Under the pieces are notes generated by a model. That model did not search any database and had not been told where the DNA came from. It was given only the letters and a program-made list of their open reading frames with translations. This document shows, piece by piece, positions 23,493 through 35,090 of a stretch of DNA of 64,000 bases (position 1 is the first letter of the stretch; the number at the start of each line of letters is the position of its first letter). The stretch is from positions 3,162,001 through 3,226,000 of the forward strand of contig NC_134997.1 in the NCBI RefSeq assembly GCF_050947335.1, in the 5' to 3' direction. Source of the stretch: Megachile rotundata. Its lineage: Eukaryota > Arthropoda > Insecta > Hymenoptera > Megachilidae. The position numbers and the translations under genes were made by a program.

Positions 23493-24090
23493 TGTAGCGG
23501 CCTCGTCGCTATCATTCGAGTATTTTAGAAAGCGTAGGTATAAGCTCGGAGATTTCTGCGAGTGAAAGCGCAAGCGGGCCCACATTTGGCGGCCAGGGTA
23601 TTTCCCAGTTTTTGGCGACGCGACGCTAACTTTCCCGCTTGTTTTTGCGCAGGCTTTCTTTAGCTTTGCCGCCTGGGCAAAAAGGCTATAAAGGCCCGTA
23701 GGAAAGCGGACGAGAGGTCAGTTCTTTTTACATTGTAACGGCGTAAGCACGGAGTCTCGCAGTTTTTATAATAAAGTTTTCCTACATGTTTAACACGTTG
23801 AATGCAATCCCTAGGGACTGACAGTGAACTTTCCGTTTACGGCGGCGTCAATCCCTGATGATTGACAGTAGACTTTTTGTTTGGGCGGTGCGGATTCTAG
23901 GGGCTGACTGAACTTTTCGTTTGGTCGACATCGATGTGAAGTCAACCAATCGTGGCAGACAGTCAGCCCCGTACGAAACATATGTACCGGCATCAAATAC
24001 CTCTCGCTACCACTTTAGTGGAAAGTGTAGCCAAATCGACGCCGCACTCAACGTGTTAAGTACTTCATTCGTATTAACCTCTACCCCACA
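23493..24090 (+). mobile_element. Gypsy-type solo LTR, itself interrupted
   Basis: It starts TGTAGCGGCC and ends CTACCCCACA, with the 4-bp duplication ATTC at 23489-23492 and 24091-24094. It contains GGCTATAAAGGCCC (TATA) and AATAAAG. Without the MITE at 23794-24055 and its extra TTAA it is 332 bp long. The Copia-3 RT sequence resumes right after the TSD. Confidence 0.85.
23794..24055. mobile_element. piggyBac-type MITE (262 bp)
   Basis: Inverted ends CACGTTGA(A/G)TGC are flanked by TTAA on both sides (23790-23793 and 24056-24059). The TTAA target is the hallmark of piggyBac. Internal CTGAC blocks alternate in orientation. It is non-coding. Confidence 0.85.
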
Positions 24091-25439
24091 ATTCTATGAC
24101 ATTAGAGTCATTAGCGAGAAAATACGAAATTGGAAAGGCTAAATTGTATGCTACTTCAATGGAACAAAATTTGTAATGTGTATCAGCGTCAGACGATATT
24201 AAATATTAGAATTTAATTGGAGTATTGCAGTATATGAGTTTGAATGCTACACCAGATATTTGCTATGTGTTTATTACTTAAGTAGATTCCAAAATTGCTA
24301 TGTTCGAAGTTATTATAAGTATGCATGGAGAATATTGAAATATCTATATTGAAGACCTTTAAATGACTCAATCGCCTGCAGAAAGGAAATATTTATTGAA
24401 AATGTAAATTGTAACAAACGGAGACGACACCCTTCAGAGTAGTGATTTACAGTGTCCAGTATTGTTGTACGACTAACTTAAATAGAAAAAAAACAGAGAT
24501 TATATAGAGTCGTCGAATAGTCAACGGATCCATGGATTTTACGACCTGACCTAAGCAGAGGCACAGTGAAAGTTCAAAATATACATTACACTCGACAATC
24601 TATACTATACTAAAAACGAAAAATTAAAATTTGAGAGAAATATAAACACTGACATATTAGATTGTTGTGTTGATGCCGATTCGGCAGCGGATATTACCGA
24701 TAGGAAATCTACAACTGATTATGTTATAAAAATATATGGTAATAATATATTTTGGAAATAAAAATGTTCAGGGGTTATGTGAAATAAAATACACGCGTAG
24801 AGTATATCAGATCAATAATTATATTTATAAATGGAAAAATTAAACGGTGGAGGAAACTATAGAATAATTCGGTGCTTACAAGACGGGCGCACGGCTAGAA
24901 CTAACTAAAAAAAAACTGCTACGACAGAACATGTGTCCCCTAGACCCTAATTAAACAATGACTTCCAAGGATGTAGGGTTTTCTAAAAACGGTAAAAGCA
25001 TGGTCAAGGCTTTAACTTCAACAAAAAAAAAATAGGAGGTTGTAACGAAATTATAGACAAAAGCAGAGTATGTAGCATTGTCTGTATGTGTCAGTGAGTT
25101 CAAATTACTTAGAGATTTATTAAGAGAATTTGGAATTGAAATAAAAGATCCGACACGATTTTATGAAGATAATGTTGGCGCAATAAGTATAAGTAAATAT
25201 AAAAACTTAACGAAGAATTCTAAATATATAAAAACGCATTATCATTTTGTTAAGAAGAATTACTTGAAAGAAATAATTGATGTAATAGAAATAGAATCAG
25301 AATAAAATTCAGCAGATATCTTCACTAAATCATTAGGACGAATTAAATTTGAAAAATTTAAAGAGTTTCTTAAGTTGTATTAGAATATGTATAAAAAAAT
25401 TGTGTCGAAAATTGCGAAGTATCACAACAAGCTAAATTT

Positions 25440-26071
25440 AAGGAGAAGTGTTGAAATGTAAATAAATTTAGCTTGTGGCGTTATCTTGCTGTGTGAGCGA
25501 CACAGAACGTCAGAGAAAAAACAATTGAAGTCCTTCTTCTTTCTAGTTAACAAAAAACGACGCGAGGTGCGAAATCATACGTGAAGACGCCATCCCAGTA
25601 TTATAAGAATATCTTAAAGCTAACATGTGTATTTTGAAATGTAATATTAAGTAATTACGCAATAGACCTTTTTTCATATTATTTAACTCTGTGCGATCCT
25701 GCACAATTGCTAATACAAGAAACAGCTGTTAATAAAATTGTAATCGCGAATAGTTTACGATAGAAAGTATTGTTAGCGGATGTCGCCCCCTATCGGCAAA
25801 TACCGATATCGTTCGCGCCGAAATATAATAGAAAGATAGTGCGAAATTAGAGAGCGGAGCATTTCGACGGACTGTTAGGAAACAAGTTTTGTGCATAATT
25901 AGCGGGCCACGAAGGACGGTGTGCTTTAACAGACTATTGATTTAATATTTTGCGTATCTATATACTATAGTTATTCTAATCACATAATCAACTGTTTAAT
26001 TTCATTTTATAAATAAGTGTTTGTACAATCAATTTAAATATAAGTTAATTTCATTTATTAGCGCCTACACA
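25440..26071 (+). repeat. Copia-3 purine tract and candidate 3' LTR
   Basis: AAGGAGAAG at 25440-25448 is directly followed by TGTTGAAATG, the typical start of an insect Copia LTR. A possible LTR end is the CTACACA near 26071, giving about 620 bp. No 5' LTR exists for comparison and no TSD was confirmed, so the right end is tentative. Confidence 0.55.
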
Positions 26072-26344
26072 ATGATGTCCATTCTTAACTAATCAAGATC
26101 TGAAAGACTCCATACTTTAAAAACTACTTTTAACAGATTAAACAACTATTCGGCACACTTTCTGTACATAATTATACATATTTAATAATTTGAAATTTCG
26201 CTCACGCAAAATTGTAATACTTTTTTATTAATAGCTTGAAGATAAAAGGGGAGTCACATACGAACACACAGCTACATAAAATTACTCCTATCTATAACTT
26301 CAATAGATGGACTCAACGTCTTGCACTTTGCGATTTTATATCGA
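26072..26344. other. Unassigned spacer
   Basis: AT-rich sequence with no recognised feature. Confidence 0.3.
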
Positions 26345-26757
26345 AAAAATAATTTTAAGAAAAAAAATACGCTGACTTCGAAATGCACTAAAAAGTATAA
26401 AATAATTTCTATTTTCTAATGAAGTAATTTTTATTTCATTCAATCATACAATTACGTAACAGATATGAATGAAAACTATATACTCGTTAAGTCGCAAAAT
26501 TAAAAGATTTTCTTGAACATGTCAACCTCTGGACAGTCGAACATAGGCAAAGCTTGTATAGCTATTTTTTGTCTATACATGTAACTCGACAGCACGCCGC
26601 GAAGTAGGTGTTAGTGCGTATAGAATGTAACTATGGTCTATCTAGATTCATAGAGTACGCGACGAAAAGACTCGAGTTATATGTATAGAAAAAAAAAATA
26701 GCTATACAAGCTTTGCCTATGTTCGGCTGTCTAAAGGTTGACATGTTCAAGAAAATC
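26345..26757. mobile_element. Partial copy of the 1098-1947 foldback family
   Basis: 26345-26500 matches the outer arm at 1098-1294. 26505-26660 matches 1300-1460, including GGCAAAGCTTGTATAGC. The sequence at about 26665-26757 is the inverted copy of 26510-26590, giving an inner hairpin. The second outer arm is missing, and the copy abuts a mariner end at 26758. Confidence 0.75.
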
Positions 26758-26858
26758 TACTTGGGGGACTACTTTGAAAGTGGTAATGTCACGGAGAACT
26801 GATTCTGAAGATACAATGATTTATTGGACTAGTCTCGCTTTTTTTGTGTCACACCTTG
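26758..26858 (+). mobile_element. mariner 3' end fragment
   Basis: It matches the reverse complement of 11842-11945: GGGGACTACTTTGAA, then ATGATTTATTGGACTAGTCTCG and the TIR ending CACACCTTG-TA. It contains the last codons of the transposase and the TIR only. Confidence 0.85.
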
Positions 26859-26860
26859 TA

Positions 26861-27215
26861 CAATGCGTCGAGAAGGTTCGAACTTCTCGAACTATGTTAC
26901 TCGACATGTTTATATACTCGCCGAATTCCCGGAATCCAGCAATGTTCATTCAACCGTGCTCATGTAACGAGCCGATAAGATTAGGATTAGGTCATGGACA
27001 CTGAATCCTCCCGTGATTCACTCCATGAGTAACTCGGCAAACCCTGGACTCCGGAGTCATCCCTATGATTAAGGATGGCCCTTGGACCTGGTGTAGGAGG
27101 GGGCCTTTTTGCCTATTGTATATAAGGCCCTGAATCTTTGCGCGAACAGAACAGAGTAATAAAAGTTTTCAATCGTACGCGTTTACTATTTTCTATAACC
27201 TCTTTCGGCGTGACA
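26861..27215 (+). repeat. Gypsy-1 5' LTR (left boundary uncertain)
   Basis: It contains TATATAAGGCCC (about 27119) and AATAAAAG (about 27158), and ends CGGCGTGACA directly before a primer-site-like sequence. The left end merges with the mariner fragment and no 3' LTR is present, so the start is approximate. Confidence 0.65.
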
Positions 27216-27236
27216 TTTTTGGCGATCCTGCCAGGA
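27216..27236 (+). promoter_or_regulatory. Gypsy-1 candidate primer-binding site
   Basis: TGGCGATCCTGCCAGGA starts four bases after the LTR end CA, in the position expected for a tRNA primer. I have not assigned the tRNA. Confidence 0.6.
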
Positions 27237-27805
27237 TAACAGCAATCAGTGTCAGAAGAAATTCCATCGGTCATCGTCTACGGAAGATCAATCCAAGGAA
27301 GGACTACAAGTACCACTTCTGAGACATAAAGCGGTATCGACGAACCAAGGCAAGTACGGCTTTTAATACGTATAGAGACCCTGAGCCCGGCATCAGTTCT
27401 GACGAGGACCCTATTCCAATCTACAAGAAAACAATCGCGGAACAGGAGGAAATTAAACAAAAATTAACGATGGCGCATCTAGAACAGTCTGTTAATGAAA
27501 TTAAACATGTTGTCAGCACAATGACTAAGGCAGTAGCTGAACACATGAAATTATTTGAAGAAGAAAACAAGAATAGGCGACAAGAAATCATTGACTTAGC
27601 TAAGGCTTTAAATGCTAGTGCAATAACGGAAGAAAGCGAATCATCTAGGCCGAAAACAGCAAGAGACCAGACTCGGGGCACAACCCCTTAGAACGATCGA
27701 GAAGACACTTTCAGTGAGGAGGAGGAACGGCGCGGTGGCGTAAGCGATCGAAATAGAGGGGCAAACAACGAAGTAGGATAAAAACCGATTCAAGTGATTA
27801 GAATT

Positions 27806-28111
27806 TGAGGTGAAGTACGTGAATGAACAACACGGTGTATGTGGCGAAATACTTTATTAATGACAAAGGTGCGATGCGTTGACTTGGAAGGTCGAGACTA
27901 GAATGTCGACAAAAATACATTTTCGCATGGGAGAGAAAATTCTCTCCTTTTTTGGGAAGTCCCGAGTGGAAAGAGCCGAGGGCCTCTTAGACCCGCCGAG
28001 TCAGCGCAAAACTATTTACAATTTAATGACTCTATTGACTCGACGGGTCAAAAGGTCTCTGACAAAATCCAGACCTCGCTTTCCACTCGTAACTTTGTTT
28101 TTGTCGCCACA
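27806..28111. mobile_element. Solo LTR in Gypsy-1 gag (TSD AATT)
   Basis: 306 bp, from TGAGGTGAAG to GTCGCCACA, with AATT at 27802-27805 and 28112-28115. Collapsing it gives an in-phase gag reading. TG...CA ends and a 4-bp TSD fit Gypsy. TTTATTAATG near 27853 may be a minus-strand polyadenylation signal. Confidence 0.75.
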
Positions 28112-28408
28112 AATTATTAGAATTTTACACGAACGCGATGATTAGGGGATAGAAGACTTTATCTCCGACGTGCGATATGCAAAATCGGTCTGTTCCGACA
28201 AGTTCATGTTGTTGAAATTAATTGTTGCTGAACGAATAAGTGATCAAGCCGAACGTGCAATAAGGTATTTGAAAATAGATAGTTGCAAAGATCTTTTTGA
28301 AGCATTGCGAACGTACGTCACTTCACCAAATACTATGAACGGTAGTAGAACACGTTTACAAAATACAAAGTTGGGACAGACAGAATCTGTCATAAACTTT
28401 AATATTCG

Positions 28409-28639
28409 TGTTGAGTAACTTCCACAGAGTCTTTAGAATATTTTATTTACAAAGAAAAAAATGTATTAAACTTTACAAAGAGAAAAACATTGAACCGCTC
28501 GTTCTCTATGCGCGACGACGTCTGCACGCGGAGGAGACAATAAAAAATTGACTATCGTCCGGTCGATTGGAAAACAATGACAACTGTGTCGCACTTCAGG
28601 TTCGTTCACACAAATACACACAGTAAACAAACAGAAAAA
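28409..28639 (-). repeat. Copia-2 3' LTR, truncated
   Basis: It matches 33152-33382 with one difference (T/A in the CGACGACG-N-CTGC block). The inner edge is deleted into the pol end. Confidence 0.9.
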
Positions 28640-31600
28640 AACACGCAAAAAACAAAAATGCTGCTTAGCTAGTGGTTTTGTAAAAATGTCTGCTAATTGT
28701 TGTTTTGATTGGACATAACTAATTTGAATTTCCTTTCGGTTAACAATATCGCGAACAAAATGAAACCGCACATCAATATGCTTCGATCGCTTATGGTACT
28801 CCGAATTATTTGCTATCTTTGTAGCCGATTGATTATCAACAAAAATTGGAATCGAGTCATATGATACGCCTAACTCTTTGAGCATCTGGCGCAGCCAAAT
28901 AGCTTCTCTTGTTCCATGTGTCAATGCAATATACTCAGCTTCAGCTGTTGATAGCGAAACTATAGGTTGACGTTGGCTAGACCAGCAGATAGGTCCACCA
29001 TTTAATAAAAATACAAAACCGCTTCTTGATTTACGTGTCTCTGAACATCCAGCATAATCCGCGTCAGTAAATCCGCAAATTTCAGTACTCCCACTGTTTC
29101 CGAAAACAATGCCAAAATCACGCGTTCCAATTAAATATTTAATAATTCTTTTCACCGCTTGTCAATGCTCTTTAGAATAAGAATTTAAAAATTGACTCGC
29201 GCAGTTCACCGTATACTCAATATCGGGGCGGCACACCCTAGCAGCAAATAAAAGTGACCCGACTGCTTCACGGTAAGGTATACGCTTATCTATCTCGCAT
29301 GCATTCAAATTTTTACATAATATCAAACCAGGTTCTGCAGGAATACTTACAGGATACGCTTCATTCATACCAAACTTCCTGATGATTTTGTCAATATAAT
29401 TAGGTTGACTAATTTTTATTAGACGATTCGGTCGATCACGCTTGATTTCCATACCAACAAATTCATTCGCACAGTCCACAGTTATATTAAAAGTGTTTTT
29501 CAGGTAGCGCAGTACCTGATCAATTGCACATTGACTTTTGGAAATCACTAAACCATCATCCACGTAAAGCGCTAGATAAACTTTGTAATTCTCCACCACA
29601 CCGATAAACACACACTTATCACTTGATATATTCTCGAAACTGAAATTTTTCAAGAACTCCACAAACTTCTCGTAAAGGCTCTTCCACAATCTGCAGACGA
29701 GACCGCTGTTGTCTTCGCTGGTGTATCCTTCGGGTAGCTGCAAATAAATTTCTTCTTCCAGGTTGCCGTACAGGAATGCTGTTTTTACGTCAAACTTCAT
29801 GAACTCCAGATCTTCTTTTGCCGCAATTGCTAATAATATACGAATAGATTCATAACGGACGACGGGTGCAAAAGTCTCAAAATAATCGATGCCTTCTCGC
29901 TGAGAAAAACCCCTTGCTACTAGTCGCGCTTTATATCTGGTCTTGTTATCACTTGCATTTCTTTTAACTGCGAAGACCCATTTACAACTAATTGCGCGTT
30001 TACCTTTAGGTAGCTGGATTACGCTCCATGTGTTATTCTCTTCAAGCGCCCTGAATTCCTCCTGCACCGCATCTCGCCATTTGGATGCGTCCGCACTGCT
30101 CATTGCCTCAGCATAGGTCATCGGTATAGTGTCTGCAATGTATGATACTGGAACTCTGTTCAAGAAACGGTCAAGGATCGCTCCAGAAATTCCCAGAACG
30201 TTTGTGTTTTGTTTTTAAATTTGACGAACGATGTCTCGACGAGCTTCCCTTCCGTTTGTGTACTGCCCGCCTCGTAGGCCTCGAGGAGAGTGGTGCGGAG
30301 CGGGAGGGCAGCCGCGAGACATCGTGAAATATCGAGTAACGCCAAAGTTCTGGAGAGTTCCTGGAAGACCAGTATAAAGGGAGGGGTAATCGCGATCGAG
30401 TCCAGTACGTAAATAGAAGCGAGCGAGTAAACGTCAACAGTCTTTTTGTGAACTTATATTCTTTAAATACATTTAAATCTCTCTTTAAAATACACTCTTT
30501 CAGTCTTCCATCCCTTACAAACGAATAACGAGTAGCTTCGTTCGTGCAGACCGGCAAACTTTCATTTCGGGCAGACAATTTGAATTCGAGATTTCTCTAT
30601 CGAACAAATTCCCCGAACAAACTCCATAACGGTCTATGACCTTCATCTTAGATCTGTCCCGCAGACGCCGTCCTTGAGAATCATCCGGAGCACCTACTTG
30701 CTGCTGCTGCTGCTGTTCATCAACAGCATCAAAAAAATTTTCTTCTTCTGTTTCATCAACAGCCTGTTGATGATCGATGCTATCGATGACTTGAGTCTCG
30801 TTTTCTTCTGGCAGGCCAAAATCAATTTGGTAGCGGTAGATATGATTTTCTCGTTGCTCCAAATGTTCGCCGCTTCGTTCATTAAAATCTACGTCGCTGC
30901 TCATATAGATTTTGCGCGAATCCTTATCCCAAAGTCTGTAATTAGTTGACTCGCCGTTGTAACCCACAATAATCATTTTCTTGCTCTTGGGATCAAACTT
31001 TTTCCGTTTTTCTTTTGGGATATTCAAGTATGCATCTGTACCGAATATGCGCAAGTGTTTTATCTCCGGCTTTCGAGAAAACCATTTTTCGAAAGGAGTC
31101 ATAGTTTCTTCCTTCTTAAAAATCACACGATTTAGCACGTAGCATGCACTATTAATTGCTTCTGGCCATAATACCAGATTTACACCACTGGCAATAAGCA
31201 TAGTCCTTGCACTTTCAACAAGAGTCCGTATGTCACGTTCCGCTCTCCCGTTCTGTTCATGTACGTAAGGAGACGAAAATTCGTGAATAATTCCTCGCTT
31301 TTCTATATGTTTGCGGAATTCTTCTGAGGTGTACTCGCGGCCGTTATCTGAACGTAGCACTTTTATAATATTTCCAGTCTGCGTATTTACAAAACTTTCA
31401 AAGTCTAGATATTTTTCAAACACTTCTGCTTTGTTTCTTAAAAAATACACTTTTCTGAAACTTGTACACTCGTCCTTGAACAACAAAAAATACTTTGAAC
31501 CTCGCGGAGATTCAATATTTATTGGTCCACAAACGTCTGTGTGAATTTTCTGACCGGGGTTAAAAATGTTCTCGCGTTTCACTGTTCTATGCAGCTTACG

Positions 31601-33004
31601 AGTTTGCTTACCCATAATGCATGCTTCGCACTTAAAGTCTTCAATATTTTCAAACACTAAGTCTTTATCACTTAACATTTTGCTGGTATTAAGCACAGCC
31701 CGTACATTCACATGTCCCATTCGTTCATGCCAGAGCTTTAACATGTTATGTTTTGATTCGGCGACACTGCACTGCGCGGGCACTTTCACTTCAAAAAGCA
31801 TTTTGAAAAGTCCACCATGTCTGACTCCGTATGACGTTAATTTTCCGTTTTTATCGCGCACTTCACAATGATTTTCGTAGGCATGAAAGGAAAACTTTTT
31901 GTCATTGATTGTTGCAATTGAAAATAAATTTCTTCGCAACTGTGGCACAAGCAACACATTTTGCAGTTCTCTTTCAATGACCTTCCCATTTATTTCTTCA
32001 CTGATAATAACGGTGCCCATTCCAGTTGCAGGCAGAATTTTATCGTCGGCTATCTTCACATGACGAGCTTCACTTAAAGGGTTAACTGACGTAAAGAAAT
32101 CTTTTCTAAACGTCATGTGCATGCTTGCGCCGGAGTCCGCTAACCAAATGTTTTCGTCACTGCTGGTTGTTTTAGAATAAAACGAGCTTACATCACTGAT
32201 GTATCCAGATTCAACTGTCAGATTTCTGGGTTGAGCACCACTGGCATTTCTGTTTTTGTTCGGACACTTTCGTGCCCAGTGTCCCTTCTCTTTGCAAATG
32301 GCGCACTTCGTTTTTTTCTTCTTATCGGGTTTTCGCGCTCCACCGAATTGCGTATCTTTATTTTTTATAAATGCTTGTGCCTTGAGCGCTTTGACTTCAA
32401 GGGCTAAAGAAGACAGCTTGTCTTCTACTTCACTAAGACGCGTATTTTCATAGAGTATTCTATTAATCATGTTCTCCTTTGTTTTTTCAGCACTGGGAGT
32501 GCTTTGCTACGCCATGAGAAACGGCGAAAATCTCGATGACAAGCTTTTTAATAACTTCGTCATGACTGCTTGGTCGGATGGCTTATCATCTGCATCTGCG
32601 AGCTTCCTACAGATACACTCAAAGTCTTCTATTCTTTGAGCGACGTCTTCACCTTCGTTTATAGTAAATGCGTAGAACTGTTCCCACGCATTGTGCTTCG
32701 CATCCTCGCTCGTGGTCCCGAATCGCTGTTCGAGCTTGCACCAAACTTCTTTAGGAGTTGCACAATTTATTAAATACGGATGCAGTTTCATCTCTACGGA
32801 GCCGACGATAATACTCATTGCTTTTAATGAGTTTGTTTTCCATTTTTTCCAATCGACTAACCTTGTCGATTTATCGGGTTCAACTTCATCGCCATCCACG
32901 TAACCTGAGAGATCAGCAGATCCCAATGCAATGTTCACACCAAATTTCCACATAGCATAATTTTCTCCGTTAAGCTTAACGAAATTGAACTCTCTGTCAG
33001 CCAT
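28640..33004 (-). pseudogene. Copia-2 Gag-Pol polyprotein, inactivated
   Basis: Order on the minus strand: Gag (33004 to 32510), CCHC knuckle (CAICKEKGHWARKC), protease LADSGASMHM, integrase (HERMGHVN...CEACIMGK, HTDVCGP, RSDNGREY, NGRAERDIRTL), RT (MKFDVKTAFLYGNL, YVDD), RNase H (TDADYAGC, STAEAEYIAL, VDNQSATK). Lesions: a stop at about 32504-32506, a solo LTR at 30170-30519, loss of about ten residues after the RT KSLY motif, a stop at about 29159-29161, and a deleted C-terminal tail. Both stops fall where Copia proteins carry Trp, consistent with G-to-A changes. Confidence 0.92.
30170..30519 (+). mobile_element. Solo LTR inside Copia-2 pol (4-bp TSD AACG)
   Basis: About 350 bp, flanked by AACG at 30166-30169 and 30520-30523. 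On the plus strand it has CAGTATAAAGGG as a TATA box and ends CCCTTACA. The expected TG at the left end reads GTCAAGG, so the first base may be mutated or lost. Collapsing it restores the Copia-2 frame between the integrase tail and the RT. Confidence 0.75.
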
Positions 33005-33137
33005 GATAGAAAGATCGCTGTATGCTGCACTGGTAGAAATTCACGAACACGACGCGACACGTGGTTACACTTATACGCAATGCCTAGCTTGGCTTTATTT
33101 TACACGCAATAAATATTCCAGGTGCAGTGGAAGCGTG

Positions 33138-33151
33138 CTGGGCCCATAACC
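33138..33151 (-). promoter_or_regulatory. Copia-2 primer-binding site (internal tRNA-iMet)
   Basis: GGTTATGGGCCCAG on the minus strand, directly inside the 5' LTR. It is identical to the Copia-1 site. Confidence 0.9.
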
Positions 33152-33413
33152 TGTTGAGTAACTTCCACAGAGTCTTTAGAATATTTTATTTACAAAGAAA
33201 AAAATGTATTAAACTTTACAAAGAGAAAAACATTGAACCGCTCGTTCTCTATGCGCGACGACGACTGCACGCGGAGGAGACAATAAAAAATTGACTATCG
33301 TCCGGTCGATTGGAAAACAATGACAACTGTGTCGCACTTCAGGTTCGTTCACACAAATACACACAGTAAACAAACAGAAAAATTTCAAAATACAAGCATC
33401 ATTAAATCTAACA
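33152..33413 (-). repeat. Copia-2 5' LTR
   Basis: 262 bp, reading TGTTAGATTTAATG... to ...GTTACTCAACA on the element strand. The same family forms the solo LTR at 63551-63813. Confidence 0.93.
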
Positions 33414-34130
33414 ATTCGATTTAGGCAAGCCCTAAGTGAACTGAAATACGCCACACAATATAAACATCCGCCACCCAGCAATAGGAAAATTGCGATTGAA
33501 GAAGAGGAAGATGCTGCAATATCAATATATACGATGAATCTACGTAAGGAGATAGGAATAATGATTGTACCAGCACAACCTAAAACCCTGGAGCAGGTCC
33601 AAAGCCTGGCAATAGATATGGAAAACTGGCTACGTGATTCGAAGCGACCCGCACAGGCAACAACTCATCTACAGTCACGAACGAGCAACCCTCCAGCAGT
33701 TCGACGGAACAACATCGAAAACAGACGCACTCTGTTTCCAGCCAGGCCCAGCAATCAGTTTTCAAGACGACTGGCAACAAGGAAGAATTCTATCCCATCA
33801 GTGCAACCGAAATGTTTTAAGTGCGGACAGGTTGGACACATAGCACCTAACTGTGCAAATTTTCGACCAACCCACTAAGGAAAAATACCACCAAGGGTGA
33901 ATCGTAGGACACCTGCAGAAGAGGAGGACATGACCCAGCAGCAAGAATCCATAGCGTACCAGGAAGACTCCAATACGAGCCGCCTTCAGAAGAATCAAAA
34001 ACGGACCCGCACGACTTCTTTTAGATACAGACGCAAGCATAAGTTGAATTAAAGAAAATGAGGTAGACCCAAATCATTCACGGCATCATAATACTCAAAT
34101 AATATTAATGGGGAACGACAAACATGTGTA

Positions 34131-34752
34131 GCGGCTGGCTTCGTGATTTTTATGCGATCATTGTAAGTGCAAAAGGCCAGCACGGTTTACGACGTATACG
34201 GCCGATATGGCTATTTTTGAGGATACCGTTAGATTTTCTCTAGGCATGTTTTGTAGTTTTTCGTGAACGGTCTCAATAGCTACGTATGGCATCATAAACC
34301 GGGGATTTCCGAAGGGACCACGGTTCCGGATCTGGCGGTCCCTGACCGTGCAGGGGAGAGGTAAGTGTTCACTAGGAAATCCCGCTGCATTGCCAAAATC
34401 GTTTAGAAGACACCCCCATCAAGGGATGTCCGATGCGTCGAAAAACGTATGAAGGGTGCAAAAAGTTAGTTACCAACAGACCATCCTGCTTAGCACTTCA
34501 TCCTTCAAACTAAAGACTCGCTCTGTGTTGAAAAAAAAACTTAAACATTTTTATTCACTCACCAACTCCTAAATAATAATTTATAATAATTTGTTCTCGA
34601 TATACATATATCTGGCATCTCTTTCTAACTAGCGCGCGCGCCGTCGATCGGTGATCTAATTTAAGAAAGTTGCACGCGTGATCTACCCCTGACTATTACC
34701 GCGCGAATTTTTATGGTGCGGTTGGTAACTTGCGGTCGATAATACATTAAAA

Positions 34753-34754
<2 letters not shown>
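34131..34754. other. Unassigned, begins TGTAGCGGC
   Basis: Directly after the Gypsy-1 protease fragment comes TGTAGCGGCTGGC, similar in its first nine bases to the solo LTR start at 23493. A GC-rich part (34280-34450) follows. No end or TSD was found, so it is left as possible LTR sequence. Confidence 0.3.

Positions 34755-34838
<84 letters not shown>
34755..34838. repeat. (AT)42 microsatellite
   Basis: An uninterrupted AT dinucleotide run of 84 bp. Confidence 0.98.
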
Positions 34839-34844
<6 letters not shown>

Positions 34845-34896
34845 TAGAATGTCTTTATTTATATACAGGGTTAATAGAGGTTCCCGGCGACGTTGT

Positions 34897-34941
34897 ACTG
34901 TATAAGAAAAGTGGTTGCGATGGCCCTCAAGGGTGATGACG

Positions 34942-34975
<34 letters not shown>

Positions 34976-35034
34976 TGTGAAGAAATTCAATTAAGCGCGA
35001 GTAAACGGCGGGAGTCAACGATGACTCTCTTAAG
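34897..35034 (+). rRNA. 28S rRNA gene fragment upstream of the R2 site (fossil)
   Basis: The sequence GTGATTTCTGCCCAG, TGCTCTGAATGTCAA, GTGAAGAAATTCAA and GTAAACGGCGGGAGT follows the conserved eukaryotic 28S order and ends at GACTCTCTTAAG, the R2 endonuclease site. Homology to the left (TTGCGATGGCCCTC) reaches about 34897. Substitutions inside invariant positions (GCGCGAGTAAAC, AGTCAACGATG) show that it is not a functional rRNA gene. Confidence 0.92.
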
Positions 35035-35090
35035 CGTAAATCGCTCCGTGTTTCTCCTCCGGTTCGCCGGGAGAAAAACCCGGTCGCTTA
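35031..35090 (+). ncRNA. Candidate R2 5'-junction structured RNA (ribozyme-like)
   Basis: At the 28S/R2-A junction, TAAGCG (35031-35036) can pair with CGCTTA (35085-35090). It encloses a hairpin with CCGG/CCGG and TCTC/GAGA stems and a TTCG loop (35053-35074). R2 elements are known to process their 5' ends with an HDV-like ribozyme at this junction. I could not derive a full double-pseudoknot fold, so this is only a candidate. Confidence 0.35.

Larger units (their letters stand above)
22405..25383 (+). pseudogene. Copia-3 polyprotein remnant (integrase tail to RNase H)
   Basis: The 5' part is missing. Pieces in order are an integrase C-terminal segment (22427-22605, ending IAEHMNIVGM), an RT segment (about 22801-23492, with NQMDVEAAFLNGKI and FMDDLLIFS, which has FMDD where YVDD is usual), an RT/connection segment resuming at about 24091 (SLNATPDICY-like), and RNase H (about 24640-25380, with DADSAADITDRKSTTDY and EDNVGAISISK). 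Several in-frame stops and frameshifts occur. A solo LTR interrupts it at 23493-24090. It ends before a purine tract and LTR at 25440. Confidence 0.85.
28409..33413 (-). mobile_element. Copia-2 LTR retrotransposon
   Basis: Flanked by the 5-bp duplication ATTCG (28404-28408 and 33414-33418). The 5' LTR is 33152-33413 (262 bp). The 3' LTR is 28409-28639 (231 bp) and lacks the first 31 bp of U3 together with the purine tract, because of a deletion. Over the shared 231 bp the LTRs differ at one position that I can see. The primer site is the same tRNA-iMet type as in Copia-1. Confidence 0.93.
27240..34130 (+). pseudogene. Gypsy-1 gag and start of pol, split by two insertions
   Basis: The gag N-terminal coiled-coil-like part lies at about 27470-27690. 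A mid part (28116-28408) contains RYAKSVCSDKFMLLKLI and FEALRTYVTSP. The C-terminal part (33414-33878) has QSLAIDMENWLRD and a CCHC knuckle (CFKCGQVGHIAPNC). Then, in another frame, LLLDTDASIS near 34015 resembles the retroviral-type protease active site (DTGA) with Gly replaced by Asp. A solo LTR (27806-28111) and Copia-2 (28409-33413) interrupt it. The gag frame is in phase across both inserts once each TSD is collapsed. Other stops are present, and pol is truncated at about 34130. Confidence 0.8.

Noticed and set aside
34755..34838. AT run as a regulatory or matrix-attachment element
   Set aside because: A plain dinucleotide microsatellite explains it fully.
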